64,000 nt of DNA. It comes from Pseudolysobacter antarcticus (lineage in GTDB: Bacteria > Pseudomonadota > Gammaproteobacteria > Xanthomonadales > Rhodanobacteraceae). Below the pieces are notes generated by a model, which saw only the letters and a program-made list of their open reading frames with translations, was not told the DNA's origin and searched no databases. Shown one piece after another: positions 41,231 through 51,511 of this stretch (positions are counted from its first letter, which is position 1; the number at the start of each line of letters is the position of its first letter). The translations under genes were made by a program, and so were the position numbers. The stretch is from positions 1-64,000 of the forward strand of contig NZ_CP035704.1 in the NCBI RefSeq assembly GCF_004168365.1. Direction: 5' to 3'.

Positions 41231-42208
41231 ATGAAGATCATCGCCATCGAAGAGCATGTTCTTCCTGATGAGGTGAGGCATGCGTGGAAGTCAATTCATG
41301 GTGCCGATGACGGGACGCTCGCGCTGAATGCGGGCGTTCTCGGCGAACGTCTGGCAGACCTCGCCGAGCAGCGATTGGCGCTGATGGACGAAACCGGCGT
41401 CGATGTGCAGGTTCTCTCGCTGACGACACCGGGCCTCAACAACCTGGGGCATCGCGGCATTGATCTGGCACGTCGTGCCAACGATCTCCTGGCCGAGGCC
41501 GTGGCTGCCAACCCTTCCCGCTTTCAGGCGCTCGCGGCGCTGCCATTCGCGGATGCCGACTCCGCTGCACGAGAGCTTCGACGCTGTGTCGAGGAGCTTG
41601 GTTGCAAGGGGGCCATTCTTTATGGCCGCGTTGGTGACAAAAACCTTGATCATGCGATGTTCGAGCCGACTTTCGCCTGTGCGGCTGAACTGGGCATCCC
41701 GCTGTTGATCCATCCGCAGATTCCGCAAGCGAGCGTTCGTGACGCCTACTATGCAGGGTTCAGCGCACCGATCGATCTCGCTCTGTCGACCTTCGGCCTT
41801 GGATGGCATTACGAAGCCGGCATCCAGTTTGTGCGTATCGTGCTGGCCGGTGTATTTGACCGGCATCCGAACCTCCAAGTGATCCTCGGCCACTGGGGTG
41901 AATTGGTGATCTTCTATCTTGAGCGCCTTGCCATGCTTGACCGAGTATCGGAACTGGTGCACCCCTTCGTCGACTACGTGCGCAACAATCTCTATCTGAC
42001 CGCCAGTGGCATGTTCAGCCCGGCCTATCTAGGTCGGGCGATCGAAGCGGTCGGCCTCGAGCGAATATTGTTTTCGACAGATTTTCCCTACCAGTACCGA
42101 CGGGGCGGGGATGCCCGTCGCTTTCTTGAAACGCTGCAACTGAACGAAGATGACAAGCGGAAATTCGCGCACGCCAATTGGGAAAAGTTGACCGGAATTG
42201 GGTCGTGA
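41231..42208 (+). CDS. amidohydrolase-family metal-dependent decarboxylase-like protein
   Basis: The 325-residue TIM barrel belongs to the amidohydrolase-2 group that holds gamma-resorcylate, 2,3-dihydroxybenzoate and ACMS decarboxylases. Candidate metal ligands are Glu7 and His9 in AIEEHV, a histidine in LLIHPQIP, one in LGHWGE and an aspartate in FSTDFPYQY. The Glu-x-His start, rather than His-x-His, points to the decarboxylase branch. The ATG at 41231 is chosen over an upstream extension that would overlap the DJ-1 gene. The stop overlaps the next GTG in GTGA. An aromatic hydroxy-acid is the likely substrate class. Confidence 0.88.
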   Translation: MKIIAIEEHVLPDEVRHAWKSIHGADDGTLALNAGVLGERLADLAEQRLALMDETGVDVQVLSLTTPGLNNLGHRGIDLARRANDLLAEAVAANPSRFQALAALPFADADSAARELRRCVEELGCKGAILYGRVGDKNLDHAMFEPTFACAAELGIPLLIHPQIPQASVRDAYYAGFSAPIDLALSTFGLGWHYEAGIQFVRIVLAGVFDRHPNLQVILGHWGELVIFYLERLAMLDRVSELVHPFVDYVRNNLYLTASGMFSPAYLGRAIEAVGLERILFSTDFPYQYRRGGDARRFLETLQLNEDDKRKFAHANWEKLTGIGS

Positions 42209-42684
42209 ACGTTCGCACGCTGCGTCTCGTATTCGCGCTGACGAGCTGCTTGTTCGCACACGTCGTCGTTGCTCAAACAAACCGGCCGCAGGCGGGAAAT
42301 GCAACCATGCAAACATTAGGATTGTGGACTTCAACCGCCGGTGGACGACCGGCCGCAGCGCCCTACGTGCGCATCGCGCAATTGGACGTCGATCCGCGGC
42401 ATCTCGAGGAATTCACGGCGGCACTTCAGGAGATCGCCTCCACGTCCATGCGCGAAGAGCCCGGCGTGTTCACGTTATATGCGGTCTCCCTCAAGGAAAA
42501 TCCGCACCGATTCCAGGTCTTCGAGATGTACAAGGATGAAGCTGCGTACAACGCTCACCGCGAGACCGCGCATTTTCAAAAGTTTTTCGAAACTACGCGA
42601 AAAATGGTGACGTCGCGGACATTTCTCGATGTCGATCCCGTTGTGCTGGGAGCCAAGGCGTATTGGGAGCATTCGGATCACTGA
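42205..42684 (+). CDS. exported antibiotic-biosynthesis-monooxygenase (ABM) domain protein
   Basis: The 159-residue protein starts with a GTG in a 4-base GTGA overlap with the amidohydrolase gene. A signal peptide (about 1-24, FAHVVVAQ) precedes an ABM fold (about 55-140) with YVRIAQLDVDPRHLEEF, EEPGVFTLYAVSLKENP and FEMYKDEAAYNAHRETAHF. ABM-domain proteins bind small quinones or act as cofactor-free oxygenases. An exported form suggests work on a periplasmic compound. Confidence 0.85.
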   Translation: MNVRTLRLVFALTSCLFAHVVVAQTNRPQAGNATMQTLGLWTSTAGGRPAAAPYVRIAQLDVDPRHLEEFTAALQEIASTSMREEPGVFTLYAVSLKENPHRFQVFEMYKDEAAYNAHRETAHFQKFFETTRKMVTSRTFLDVDPVVLGAKAYWEHSDH

Positions 42685-42900
42685 TGTCGATGCCGCTTAC
42701 GGTCGCTGCCACGATCATCACGAAACGTGCATGACAATAGCTTAGACCCGAGGGAATGGAGAAACGATGTGCAGCCTCTGAGAAAGTAGCGCTCAATTTC
42801 CGAATCTTTAGTCGGTGCTATGGCGTTTCTCACGGGTCTCGTCGCCATGCCGCGCCACGCGATCAACTCCACGTCTTCCATTAGCGAGCAACTCATCACT

Positions 42901-43551
42901 ATGACCACCGAAACTACGCTTTCCGCGAAACAGCAGGCGATCGTACCGATTGCGGCGCACGTTGCGATCGGAGATTTGGCGCGACTGAACATTGCGCTCG
43001 GACGGGGTTTGGATGTCGGCCTGTCGATCAGCGATTGCAAGGAAATCCTCGTGCAGATGTATGCGTATGCGGGATTCCCCCGTAGCATCAATGCCTTGAC
43101 CGAGTTGATGAAACTGCTTCAGACGCGTAAGCAGGATGGCATCGTGGACGCCCCAGGTCTAGATTCTTGCCCTGTTCCGCAGGGCGCCGCATTGCTGGAC
43201 GCAGGCACGGCGAATCAGACCAAGCTCTCGGGTGCGCCGGTCAAAGGCCCGCTGTTTGAATTTGCGCCAGCCATCGATCTGTATTTGAAAACACACCTGT
43301 TCGGCGACATTTTTGCGCGTGACAACCTCGACTGGCAGAGCCGTGAGTTGGCCACGGTCGCGGCTCTGGCTGCCATGCCGGGCGTGGAGCCCCAGCTGCA
43401 GGCCCACATGCGCATCAGTATGAACGTGGGCGTAAGCGCTGCCCAATTGCGGCAGCTCATTCAGGTGCTTGCCGAACGCGTAAGCGCGGATGCGGGCCAG
43501 CGCGCGCAAGCCGCACTGGACGCCCAATTGTCGAGTGGCCTGCAGCATTGA
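42901..43551 (+). CDS. carboxymuconolactone decarboxylase family protein (AhpD-like fold)
   Basis: The protein has two copies of the CMD/AhpD-like helical domain: KEILVQMYAYAGFPRSINAL (first) and DWQSRELATVAALAAMPGVEPQLQAHMRISMNVG (second). The CxxC of AhpD peroxidase partners is absent. I use the ATG at 42901 because recognisable family sequence begins there (TLSAKQQAIVPIAAH), giving 216 residues; an in-frame ATG at 42820 would add 27 residues without a clear signal peptide. Neither has a strong ribosome site. Confidence 0.85.
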   Translation: MTTETTLSAKQQAIVPIAAHVAIGDLARLNIALGRGLDVGLSISDCKEILVQMYAYAGFPRSINALTELMKLLQTRKQDGIVDAPGLDSCPVPQGAALLDAGTANQTKLSGAPVKGPLFEFAPAIDLYLKTHLFGDIFARDNLDWQSRELATVAALAAMPGVEPQLQAHMRISMNVGVSAAQLRQLIQVLAERVSADAGQRAQAALDAQLSSGLQH

Positions 43552-43643
43552 TCCATTGCGGTATCGGCACACCCTGCGCTATGCACCGCGGCTATCTTGA
43601 ATAGCCGACATTAGGTACGCACCCACAGAAAGGAGATTCAATA

Positions 43644-44381
43644 ATGAACCTGACAGCAAACACCATTCTCATTACTGGCGGCGCGACCGGCATCGGGTTT
43701 GCGCTTGCGCGGCAACTATCGGAACGCGGCAACCGCGTCATCATTTGCGGACGGAACGCGGAAGCGCTTCAAAATGCGCAGGCAGAAGTACCGGCACTCG
43801 TCACGCGTGTTTGCGATGTCGCTGATACCGAAAGCCGCCGTGCGATGGTGGAATGGTTGAATACGGCACACCCCACGCTCAACATGCTGATCAACAATGC
43901 CGGCGTTCAATATCGTCGCATATTTGAAGAAGCCGTCGCGCTCGACGAGCTCGAGAAAGAGGTGGTCATCAACTTCACCGCGCCGATCCGCCTGATCGGT
44001 GAAATGCTGCCTTTGCTGAAACGGCAACCGCAATCAACCGTGATCAATGTCAGTTCCGGCCTTGCGTTCGTACCCATGGCGGATATCCCGGTCTACTGCG
44101 CCACCAAGGCGGCCATGCACTCCTTCACACTCAGTTTGCGGCACCAGCTAAAAAGAACGGGTGTCAGGGTCGTGGAGATGGTCCCGCCCATCGTGGATAC
44201 TGGCCTGGGTAGCGGAACCCGCAGCAAGGGCACAGCCAGTCGTCCCGCGATGTCCCCGGAAACGTTCGCTGCAGAAGCGCTCGTCCAGTTGGAAAACGAC
44301 CATGACGAAATTTTAGTTGGTATGTCTGTCAATACACGTACCCAGGGCGAGGCGTTGTTCGAACGCATGAACAGCGCCTAA
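43644..44381 (+). CDS. short-chain dehydrogenase/reductase (SDR)
   Basis: The 245-residue Rossmann protein has the cofactor loop TGGATGIG, the NNAG motif, a catalytic serine in INVSSGLAF and the YCATK active-site tyrosine/lysine pair. The CGRN after the second strand is compatible with NADP(H). It resembles DltE-type oxidoreductases by style; the substrate is unknown. AAGGAG precedes the ATG. It is the last island gene before the glyS repeat. Confidence 0.92.
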   Translation: MNLTANTILITGGATGIGFALARQLSERGNRVIICGRNAEALQNAQAEVPALVTRVCDVADTESRRAMVEWLNTAHPTLNMLINNAGVQYRRIFEEAVALDELEKEVVINFTAPIRLIGEMLPLLKRQPQSTVINVSSGLAFVPMADIPVYCATKAAMHSFTLSLRHQLKRTGVRVVEMVPPIVDTGLGSGTRSKGTASRPAMSPETFAAEALVQLENDHDEILVGMSVNTRTQGEALFERMNSA

Positions 44382-44545
44382 CGGACGCCGTAAGAGACCT
44401 ACTGTCAACGCCGTGCGAGTGACGCTTTTGCCCTGAGTCTTCGCACCACCGCTGGTCGTCCTGTGGTTCTCTGTGTTGCTTCGTACTTGTCAATGCTGCG
44501 CGGGTTCAACGAGCGTCAGACTGCATATCCGTAGTCGGTCTGGTT

Positions 44546-44564
44546 GAGTCGGTGCCGCCGACTC
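44546..44564 (+). terminator. hairpin after the SDR gene
   Basis: GAGTCGG (44546-44552) and CCGACTC (44558-44564) form a 7-bp stem with a 5-base loop. It lies just before repeat B and may end island transcription. Confidence 0.45.
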
Positions 44565-44572
44565 GGGTCAGA

Positions 44573-44889
44573 TTTCCGCAGCGCTGGTCATGGTCATTTC
44601 TCTGATGTTTGCAGACGGATCACGCAACGTTGTGCAGCAGTGAAATATCCGCAACTTCGAGAAACATGCGGCGCAATTGCGCGAGCAGGCTCAGGCGATT
44701 GCGGCGTTTCGCCGCGTCGTGGACCATCACCATCACTCCCTCAAAAAACGCATCTACCGGCGCGCGCAAATCCGCCAGATGTTTGAGCACATCGACGTAT
44801 GAACGTGTCGCGAGCAGCGGTTTTATCGCACTCGATGCCGCGGTGACGGCTGTATGCAAATCCGCTTCGGCACCGGCTTCAAGCTGCGC
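44573..44889. repeat. direct repeat B (right flank of the island)
   Basis: This 317-base region matches repeat A gap-free at about 86%. It holds the 3' end of the intact glyS and, at 44575-44593, the first bases of a DUF1348-like gene that is otherwise missing here. It marks the right boundary of the imported segment. Confidence 0.88.
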
Positions 44890-46770
44890 GGAATCGATAA
44901 CGCCGATTTCGCTCGCATCGGCCTGGCGCAGGATATTGCCGATACGTTTGTTGGCGGCGGCGAGTGCTTGTGCTTCCGGCAGTTTGGCGAATTCGACGAC
45001 GGCATGCATGCGCTGATCGAAGTCCGATAACGTGGCCGGTTCCACCGCGCGTACCGCTTCGAATACATCGCCGCTTATGCCCTGGTCGGCGTAATAACCA
45101 CGCAAACGATCGAGGATGAAATCGAGAATTTCTGCGGCGAGTTCGGTGCGTCGTGCGCCCGCATCAAGTATCGCGGTTTTGCCATCCTTGCCACGCGGCA
45201 AACCAGCTTGCAATGCTGCTTCCGGCAGCAACGCAAATGCTTCGCTGAGCAGTCCGCGCAGATCCAGATCGAGCTTTGCTTCAATCAAGGTGCGCGCCAA
45301 TCCGAGTGCGGCGCGACGCAGCGCAAACGGATCCTTGTTGCCGCTCGGCTTTTGCCCGACTGCGAAAATTCCAGCGAGAGTATCAACACGTTCGGCGACG
45401 GCAATCACCTGCGCAAGTTTGCCTTGCGCGATGTTGTCGCCAGCAAAACGCGGCGCATAAAATTCATCAAGCGCCTGCGCGACATCGGCATGTTCGGGCT
45501 TGGCGCCTTGGCTCGCGTAATAACGCCCCATCACGCCTTGCAGCTCGGGAAATTCGCCGACCATGCGTGTCATCAGATCGCATTTCGACAATGCTGCCGC
45601 GCGTGTTGCGAGCGCCGCGTCTACACCGACACGATTCGCGATCACGCGCGCGAGTTCGGCCACACGCATGCTCTTGTCCCAGACCGAACCCAGCGACTGC
45701 TGATACGTCACCGACTTCAAGGCTTCGAGCTGCGCTTCGAGCGGTTGTTTGCGGTCTTCGTCGTAGAAGAATTTCGCATCGGCAAAGCGCGGACGAATTA
45801 CGCGTTCATAACCTTTGCGAATTTCCGCCGGATCTTTTGATTCGATATTTGCGACGCCGATGAAATGTTCGGTCAGTTTATTGTTTGCATCGAACACCGG
45901 AAAAAATTTCTGGTTGTTCTGCATCGTCGCGATCAATGCCTCGCTCGGCACGTCGAGAAATGCTTGATCGAACGTGCCATGAATCGCGACTGGCCATTCA
46001 ACCAGATTCGAGACTTCAGCAGTCAATGCGACCGGTTCGACAAATGCCAGGCCCAACGCATTGATCGTTTGCTCGACCACCGATGCGACCTTATTGCGGC
46101 GATCAATCGGATTAGCGATGACCTTTTTTTCCAGCAATTTGGTTTGGTACAAATCGGCGGAAACCACATCGAATTTTTCCGGCGCCATGAAACGATGCCC
46201 GCGCGAAAAACGATCCGATTTGATGCCGAAGATTTCTGCATCGATCACCTGCTCGCCGTGCAGAATCACGAGCCAATGTACCGGCCGCACAAAGCTGAAA
46301 TCGTGATCGCCCCAGCGCATCGCTTTCGGAATCGGCAGTGCTTTCAGGGCTTCGATCACGATCTCCTGCATCAATGCCGCGGTCGGCTGGCCAGGCTTCA
46401 CCGCACGATGTACAAACCACGCACCCTTGTCGGTTTCGAGTTTCTGCAATTGCTCGACCGTGACACTACAACTTTGCGCAAAACCGATCAGCGCCTTGCT
46501 CGGCTGGCCACTCGCATCGAGGGCGGCGTTCATGGCTGGGCCGCGGCGTTCCGAAGTTTGTTCGGGCTGTTCCGTCGCCACATGCGGCACCAGCACGGCA
46601 AGTCGGCGCGGCGTCGCAAAAAGCTTTGCATTGCTCGTATCGGCAGAGATGCCGCGCTTGGTCAGGCCATCGACAATGCCAGCGACAAAGGCTGCGGCAA
46701 GATCATCCAAAGCTTTCGGCGGCAGTTCTTCGGTGCCGATTTCGATCAATAAAGATTTGAGTTCAGACAT
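44620..46770 (-). CDS. glyS: glycyl-tRNA synthetase beta subunit
   Basis: GlyS partners GlyQ in the alpha2-beta2 glycyl-tRNA synthetase and supplies tRNA binding. At 716 residues it is slightly longer than the E. coli subunit (689). It begins [18 protein letters not shown] and has [29 protein letters not shown] and the C-terminal anticodon-binding domain ending [23 protein letters not shown]. The start overlaps the end of glyQ by 8 bases (ATGTCTGA). The last 90 or so codons recur in degraded context at 36764-37045. Confidence 0.97.
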   Translation of the reverse strand: MSELKSLLIEIGTEELPPKALDDLAAAFVAGIVDGLTKRGISADTSNAKLFATPRRLAVLVPHVATEQPEQTSERRGPAMNAALDASGQPSKALIGFAQSCSVTVEQLQKLETDKGAWFVHRAVKPGQPTAALMQEIVIEALKALPIPKAMRWGDHDFSFVRPVHWLVILHGEQVIDAEIFGIKSDRFSRGHRFMAPEKFDVVSADLYQTKLLEKKVIANPIDRRNKVASVVEQTINALGLAFVEPVALTAEVSNLVEWPVAIHGTFDQAFLDVPSEALIATMQNNQKFFPVFDANNKLTEHFIGVANIESKDPAEIRKGYERVIRPRFADAKFFYDEDRKQPLEAQLEALKSVTYQQSLGSVWDKSMRVAELARVIANRVGVDAALATRAAALSKCDLMTRMVGEFPELQGVMGRYYASQGAKPEHADVAQALDEFYAPRFAGDNIAQGKLAQVIAVAERVDTLAGIFAVGQKPSGNKDPFALRRAALGLARTLIEAKLDLDLRGLLSEAFALLPEAALQAGLPRGKDGKTAILDAGARRTELAAEILDFILDRLRGYYADQGISGDVFEAVRAVEPATLSDFDQRMHAVVEFAKLPEAQALAAANKRIGNILRQADASEIGVIDSAQLEAGAEADLHTAVTAASSAIKPLLATRSYVDVLKHLADLRAPVDAFFEGVMVMVHDAAKRRNRLSLLAQLRRMFLEVADISLLHNVA

Positions 46771-47686
46771 GCGCCTGCTCCTTGCCGTTCGCAGCAGGTT
46801 TCTTCAATCCCGGAAAGCCGAGTTTTTCGCGTTGCGCGTAATACGCTTCGGCCACGGCGCGTGACAACGTGCGCACACGCAGAATGTAGCGCTGGCGTTC
46901 GGTCACGGAAATCGCGCGGCGCGCATCGAGCAGATTAAAGGCGTGGCTGGCTTTGCAAACCTGCTCGTAAGCGGGCAATGGCAAACCGGCCTCGACAAGT
47001 TTTTTTGCCTCGCTTTCACAGGTATCGAACCAGCCGAACAATGCCGCCACATTCGCGTGTTCGAAATTGTAGGTGCTCTGTTCCACTTCGTTCTGATGGA
47101 ATACATCGCCGTAAGTTACCGGCCCATGTGGTGCGGTTGTCCAGACGATGTCGTAGATGCTGTCGACGTTCTGCAGATACATCACGAGGCGTTCGAGGCC
47201 GTAGGTGATTTCGCCGAGCACCGGTTTGCATTCGAGGCCACCGGCCTGCTGGAAATACGTGAACTGCGTGACTTCCATGCCGTTGAGCCAGACTTCCCAG
47301 CCGAGTCCCCACGCGCCCAAGGTCGGTGATTCCCAGTTGTCCTCGACGAAACGCAAATCGTGCACGAGCGGATCGATGCCGAGCGCTTTCAGCGAATCGA
47401 TATACAACTCCAGAATATTGTCCGGGTTCGGTTTCAGCGCCACCTGGTACTGGTAATAATGCTGCAGGCGATTTGGATTTTCGCCATAACGACCATCGGT
47501 CGGTCGGCGGCACGGCTGCACGTACGCGGCGCGCCACGGCTCCGGCCCGAGCGCGCGCAAGAACGTGGCGGGATGAAACGTACCCGCGCCGACTTCGGTA
47601 TCGAACGGCTGGATCAGCACACAGCCTTGCTCGCCCCAGTAGCGGTTGAGAGTCTGGATTACATCTTGAAAAGTCAGGCCGGACAT
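46763..47686 (-). CDS. glyQ: glycyl-tRNA synthetase alpha subunit
   Basis: The alpha subunit carries the class II catalytic core that makes glycyl-adenylate. The 307-residue protein shows [54 protein letters not shown] and [10 protein letters not shown], all near-invariant in GlyQ. Length equals the E. coli subunit (303) within a few residues. The ATG at 47686 gives the usual [10 protein letters not shown] start. It is transcribed first in the glyQ-glyS operon. Confidence 0.97.
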   Translation of the reverse strand: MSGLTFQDVIQTLNRYWGEQGCVLIQPFDTEVGAGTFHPATFLRALGPEPWRAAYVQPCRRPTDGRYGENPNRLQHYYQYQVALKPNPDNILELYIDSLKALGIDPLVHDLRFVEDNWESPTLGAWGLGWEVWLNGMEVTQFTYFQQAGGLECKPVLGEITYGLERLVMYLQNVDSIYDIVWTTAPHGPVTYGDVFHQNEVEQSTYNFEHANVAALFGWFDTCESEAKKLVEAGLPLPAYEQVCKASHAFNLLDARRAISVTERQRYILRVRTLSRAVAEAYYAQREKLGFPGLKKPAANGKEQAHV

Positions 47687-47761
47687 AAGCTCATTAATGA
47701 TCGTGGCGTAAAGCGCGTTAGTATAACGGGGCCGGGCAATACACGCCTTCACGGAGCCAGC

Positions 47762-49594
47762 ATGGCCACATTACCGCAAGCTACCGTTCTGTCCGCCGCC
47801 GATACGCTGGCGCCCGGCATCGGTTTGCATCGACGCCTGGAACTGGAACCGGTGCTGGCCACGCTGATCGTCGATGGCCTGATCGTGGCCGAAGATGCCA
47901 AGCGCGTGCGCGCCGATGTGCGTACTCAGCGCGGTCGGCTCGAACTGCATCCGCTGGTGTTGATCGCCAATCTCAAACTCGCGAATGCGCGTCAGCCGGG
48001 CAAGCCGCTGAGTCTGGAGACGCTTACGCAATGGCTGGCCGAGAAGGCCGGTTTGCCGTATCTGAAAATCGATCCGATGAAGATCGATGCTGCCGTGGTC
48101 ACGCAAGTGGTGTCGCAGGCGTACGCCAATCGTTATCGCATCCTGCCGGTGGCGGTGACCGAGTTGCAGGTGGTGTTTGCCACCGCCGAACCGTTCGACA
48201 TGCGCTGGCTCAGCGATCTCGGCCACATCCTGCGCCGCGATGTGCAGCGCGTGGTCGCGAGCCCGATCGACATCAATCGTTACCTCACCGAATTCTACGG
48301 TGTGCAGCGCTCGATCCAGCGCGCGCGCGATGCCAAGAGCAATAGCGATGTGCCCGATGGTCGTGGCATCCTGAATTTCGAGCAGCTGGTTGAGCTCGGC
48401 AAATCCGGCGAAGTCGGTGCCGACGATCGTCATGTCGTGCACATCGTCGACTGGCTGCTGCAATACGCGTTCGAACAGCGCGCGTCGGATATCCATTTGG
48501 AGCCACGCCGCGATACCAGCCAGATTCGTTTCCGCATCGATGGCGTGATGCACAAGGTGTTCGAGTTGCCGACGCCGGTGATGGTGGCGGTGACCTCGCG
48601 CATCAAGATTCTCGGGCGCATGGACGTCGCCGAAAAACGCCGGCCGCAGGATGGTCGTATCAAGACGCGCTCCGTTGGCGGGCGCGAAGTCGAGTTGCGT
48701 CTGTCGAGCATGCCGACCGCGTTCGGCGAAAAAATCGTGATGCGTATTTTCGATCCCGATGTCGTCGTCAAGGAATTTTCGCAGCTCGGTTTCAGTCCGA
48801 CCGAAGCCGAAGCTTGGCGCGTGATGGTCGAGCGTCCGCACGGTATCGTGCTCGTGACCGGCCCGACCGGTTCGGGCAAAACCACGACGTTGTATTCAAC
48901 GCTGAAATATCTCGCCACGCCGGACATCAACGTCTGCACGGTCGAGGATCCGATCGAAATGGTCGCGCCCGAATTCAACCAGATGCAGGTGCAGATGGCG
49001 ATCGATCTGGACTTCGCCGCCGGCGTGCGCACGCTGCTGCGACAAGATCCCGACATCATCATGGTCGGCGAAATCCGCGATCTCGAAACCGCACAAATGG
49101 CGGTGCAGGCATCGCTGACCGGTCACCTGGTTTTATCCACGCTGCATACCAACGATGCGCCGTCGGCGATCACGCGTTTGCTCGATCTCGGCGTGCCGTA
49201 TTACCTGCTGCAATCCACGCTCACCGGCATTGTCGCGCAGCGTTTGGTGCGTACCTTGTGCCCGCATTGCAAAGTCGAAACCAAGCTTGATGCGCAGGAC
49301 TGGCAAGGCCTGGTCGGACGTTGGAATCTGCCGTTGCCAGCGCGCGGATTCATGCACAAAGGTTGCCTGGAATGTCGTCGCACCGGTTTTCTCGGGCGTA
49401 CCGGAATCTATGAAATGTTGTCGATCACACCACCGTTGCGGCAGCAGATTCAGGCCGCGACCGATCTCAGCAAGCTCGGCGAAATCGCGCTCGCGCAAGG
49501 CATGCGACCGCTGCGTGTGAGTGCCGCAGCGCAAGTCGCGCGTGGTGTAACCACGATCGCGGAAGTGGCTGGCGTACTGCCGCCGATCGATTGA
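47762..49594 (+). CDS. GspE/PilB-family secretion or pilus ATPase
   Basis: The 610-residue ATPase has an N-terminal MshEN-like domain (about 65-190), then the conserved core: ASDIHLEP, Walker [10 protein letters not shown], the Asp box EDPIE, Walker [16 protein letters not shown], the His box [10 protein letters not shown], and a four-cysteine zinc site (CPHC, then CLECRRTG). The zinc site marks PilB/GspE extension or secretion ATPases rather than PilT. It lacks pil or gsp neighbours, so whether it powers a pilus or a type II system cannot be told. GGAG lies before the ATG. Confidence 0.9.
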   Translation: MATLPQATVLSAADTLAPGIGLHRRLELEPVLATLIVDGLIVAEDAKRVRADVRTQRGRLELHPLVLIANLKLANARQPGKPLSLETLTQWLAEKAGLPYLKIDPMKIDAAVVTQVVSQAYANRYRILPVAVTELQVVFATAEPFDMRWLSDLGHILRRDVQRVVASPIDINRYLTEFYGVQRSIQRARDAKSNSDVPDGRGILNFEQLVELGKSGEVGADDRHVVHIVDWLLQYAFEQRASDIHLEPRRDTSQIRFRIDGVMHKVFELPTPVMVAVTSRIKILGRMDVAEKRRPQDGRIKTRSVGGREVELRLSSMPTAFGEKIVMRIFDPDVVVKEFSQLGFSPTEAEAWRVMVERPHGIVLVTGPTGSGKTTTLYSTLKYLATPDINVCTVEDPIEMVAPEFNQMQVQMAIDLDFAAGVRTLLRQDPDIIMVGEIRDLETAQMAVQASLTGHLVLSTLHTNDAPSAITRLLDLGVPYYLLQSTLTGIVAQRLVRTLCPHCKVETKLDAQDWQGLVGRWNLPLPARGFMHKGCLECRRTGFLGRTGIYEMLSITPPLRQQIQAATDLSKLGEIALAQGMRPLRVSAAAQVARGVTTIAEVAGVLPPID

Positions 49595-49651
49595 GAAAAA
49601 CCGAAAAAGACAGGATTCATCGATGCTGTGTTTCTTATCATCGGGGCTTAA

Positions 49652-50500
49652 GAGCCTGTTCAAAGTCTCAATCTATGAGACCGGCGTGCTGATACTGGCG
49701 GAATGAGATCAACCTATCCGAGTGACATCAGTCGCGCCCAGTTTGAGCAAATTCATCCTTTGCTGGAAAGCGCACGCAAGAAGACCAGCCCGCGTCGGGT
49801 GGATCTGTACGAGGTATTTTGCGCGGTCCGCTACCTCCTCAAAAGCGGCTGCCAGTGGCGCATGCTGCCCACGGAGTTTCCGAAATGGCGAACGGTGCAT
49901 TCGTACTTTTCGATCTGGAGCGAGCCTGACGAGAACGGCATCAGCCTGCTGGAGCGGGCGTTAAAAAAATCAGGTGGGCGCGGTGCGTATCAAGCAGGGG
50001 CGCAACGCCATGACGAGCTTCTTGATCGTTGATGCACAAAGCGTAAAGAACACCGACACGGCGACGCATAAGGGCTACGATGCCGGCAAGAAGGTCTCGG
50101 GGATCAAGCGGCATATTGCCGTGGATACGCAGGGACTGCCTCACGCTATTGCGGTGACTACAGCGGAAGTCACCGATCGCAAGGGCGCCTTGCAGGCGAT
50201 AGATCGATGTCAGGCAAACCTACATCGGGTACAAAGTGTCCTAGCGGATGGCGGCTACGTCGGCCAGCCCTTTGCCGAAGCGGTCCAAGGCGCCATCGGT
50301 GCCACCGTGCAGATCGCCCAACGCAATGAATTGCATACCTTCGCCGTTATCCCGAAGCGGTGGGTGGTCGAGCGCTCCTTCGCCTGGTTGGAGAAATGCC
50401 GACGACTCTGGAAGAACTGCGAGCGCAAGCTCAATACCAGCCTCCAGTTCATTCACCTTGCCTTCCTCACGCTACTGCTCAAAAGACTTTGAACAGGTTC
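49652..50500. mobile_element. IS5-family insertion sequence, IS1031/IS427-like, complete
   Basis: An 849-bp element bounded by 17-bp imperfect inverted repeats, GAGCCTGTTCAAAGTCT at 49652-49668 and AGACTTTGAACAGGTTC at 50484-50500 (one mismatch). The three-base flanks 49649-49651 and 50501-50503 are both TAA, a target duplication fitting the TNA preference of the IS1031 subgroup. One transposase gene in two frames fills the inside. It inserted between the PilB-like gene and the amidotransferase gene. No second copy was noticed. Confidence 0.9.
49703..50492 (+). CDS. IS5-family transposase in two overlapping frames
   Basis: The first frame (49703-50032) carries the N-terminal IS5 domain: FEQIHPLLESARKK and YLLKSGCQWRMLPTEFPKW. 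The second (usable from about 49965 to 50492) carries the DDE catalytic part: IVDAQSVKNTDTA, VDTQGLPHAIAVTTAEVTDR, LADGGYVGQPF and WVVERSFAWLEKCRRL. The frames meet at TTAAAAAAATC (seven A, 49963-49969). Passing from the first to the second needs a +1 shift or loss of one A by polymerase slippage. The joined protein would be about 262 residues. It may be active by slippage, or dead from one extra A. Confidence 0.85.
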
Positions 50501-50589
50501 TAAGCAAATACGCAATCGTCATAAGTCGGTGACGAGTGATGCGGCAGGATGTGGGATGTGATTCAGAAAACGTTTGCTAGGATTTGCGA

Positions 50590-51393
50590 ATGAACCTTGA
50601 TGACAACCTGACCTCCGTGCCGAACAGCGTTTTTGATCGCATCGAGCATTCTCGACTGCCGGTTTCGCTAGTGCGCGATTCATTGCCGGTGCTGATCATT
50701 CAAACCGGCACGGCGTTGCCGCATTTGCGCGCACGCCATCGCGATTTCCCGCACTGGTTTCGTACTGGCCTTAAACTGCATGCACGGCACGTTACCGTGA
50801 CGCATGTCGAGCGCGGTGAAAAGTTGCCGGATGCGCGCCGTTTTGGTGCGGCGATCATCACCGGCTCCGGCGCGATGGTGACCGATCGTCACGACTGGAG
50901 CGAGCGCACCGCCGAATGGTTGCGCGGCGCGATGCAGCAGCAGCTGCCATTGTTCGGTGTGTGCTACGGTCATCAGCTTATGGCGCACGCGCTGGGCGGC
51001 GAGGTGGGATATAACCCGCGTGGCCGCGAGATGGGAACAATCGATATCGACGCACATGATGCCGCGCGCAGCGACGATCTATTCAGCCCGCTCGGATCGC
51101 GCTTCCGCGCTCACGCGACACATCTGCAAAGCGTATTGAAACCGCCGCGCGATGCCGTCGTGCTGGCACGCTCGGCACTCGAAGATTGCCATGCATTGCG
51201 CTATTCGCGACGCGCTTGGAGTGTGCAATTCCATCCCGAATTCAGCACACATGCGATGCGCGGTTACATCCACAAACGCACGCCCGAACTGAAACAGGAA
51301 GGCTTCGATGCCGACGCGTTATTGGGTTCGGTAAAACCTTGCCCCGATGCACGCCGTTTGCTGCGGCGTTTCCTGCGCCTGGCGCGCAATTGA
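50590..51393 (+). CDS. class I glutamine amidotransferase (GMP synthase-like)
   Basis: The 267-residue protein has the class I triad: Cys in FGVCYGHQL, and His/Glu in VQFHPEFS, with the oxyanion loop ITGSGAMVTDRHDW. Proteins of this standalone kind remove amino groups from glutamine-like or gamma-glutamyl compounds; the acceptor is unknown. An ATG at 50590 follows an in-frame TTG two codons earlier. The gene begins 87 bases after the IS5 element, which may have separated it from its original promoter region. Confidence 0.85.
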   Translation: MNLDDNLTSVPNSVFDRIEHSRLPVSLVRDSLPVLIIQTGTALPHLRARHRDFPHWFRTGLKLHARHVTVTHVERGEKLPDARRFGAAIITGSGAMVTDRHDWSERTAEWLRGAMQQQLPLFGVCYGHQLMAHALGGEVGYNPRGREMGTIDIDAHDAARSDDLFSPLGSRFRAHATHLQSVLKPPRDAVVLARSALEDCHALRYSRRAWSVQFHPEFSTHAMRGYIHKRTPELKQEGFDADALLGSVKPCPDARRLLRRFLRLARN

Positions 51394-51511
51394 GCACAAC
51401 ACGCAGATCGCGCGTTATTCGGAGATTGTCGGTTTTCGATGCGAATGGTGTCGCAGCCGATGGCTGCGATAACCGTGTTTCTGAGATTTGTGCCGCGCAA
51501 AAAGATCGCGT

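Noticed and set aside
36165-44620. tRNA gene or integrase at the edges of the glyS island
   Set aside because: None was seen; the boundary is a protein gene tail and no recombinase is encoded, so a classic tRNA-targeted island is not supported.
47771-48841. Long minus-strand open frame inside the PilB-like gene
   Set aside because: His/Asp/Gln-rich shadow of a strongly conserved ATPase; no ribosome site.
49652-50500. IS5 element as one end of a composite transposon
   Set aside because: No second copy was found in the window, and the TAA duplication shows it moved alone.
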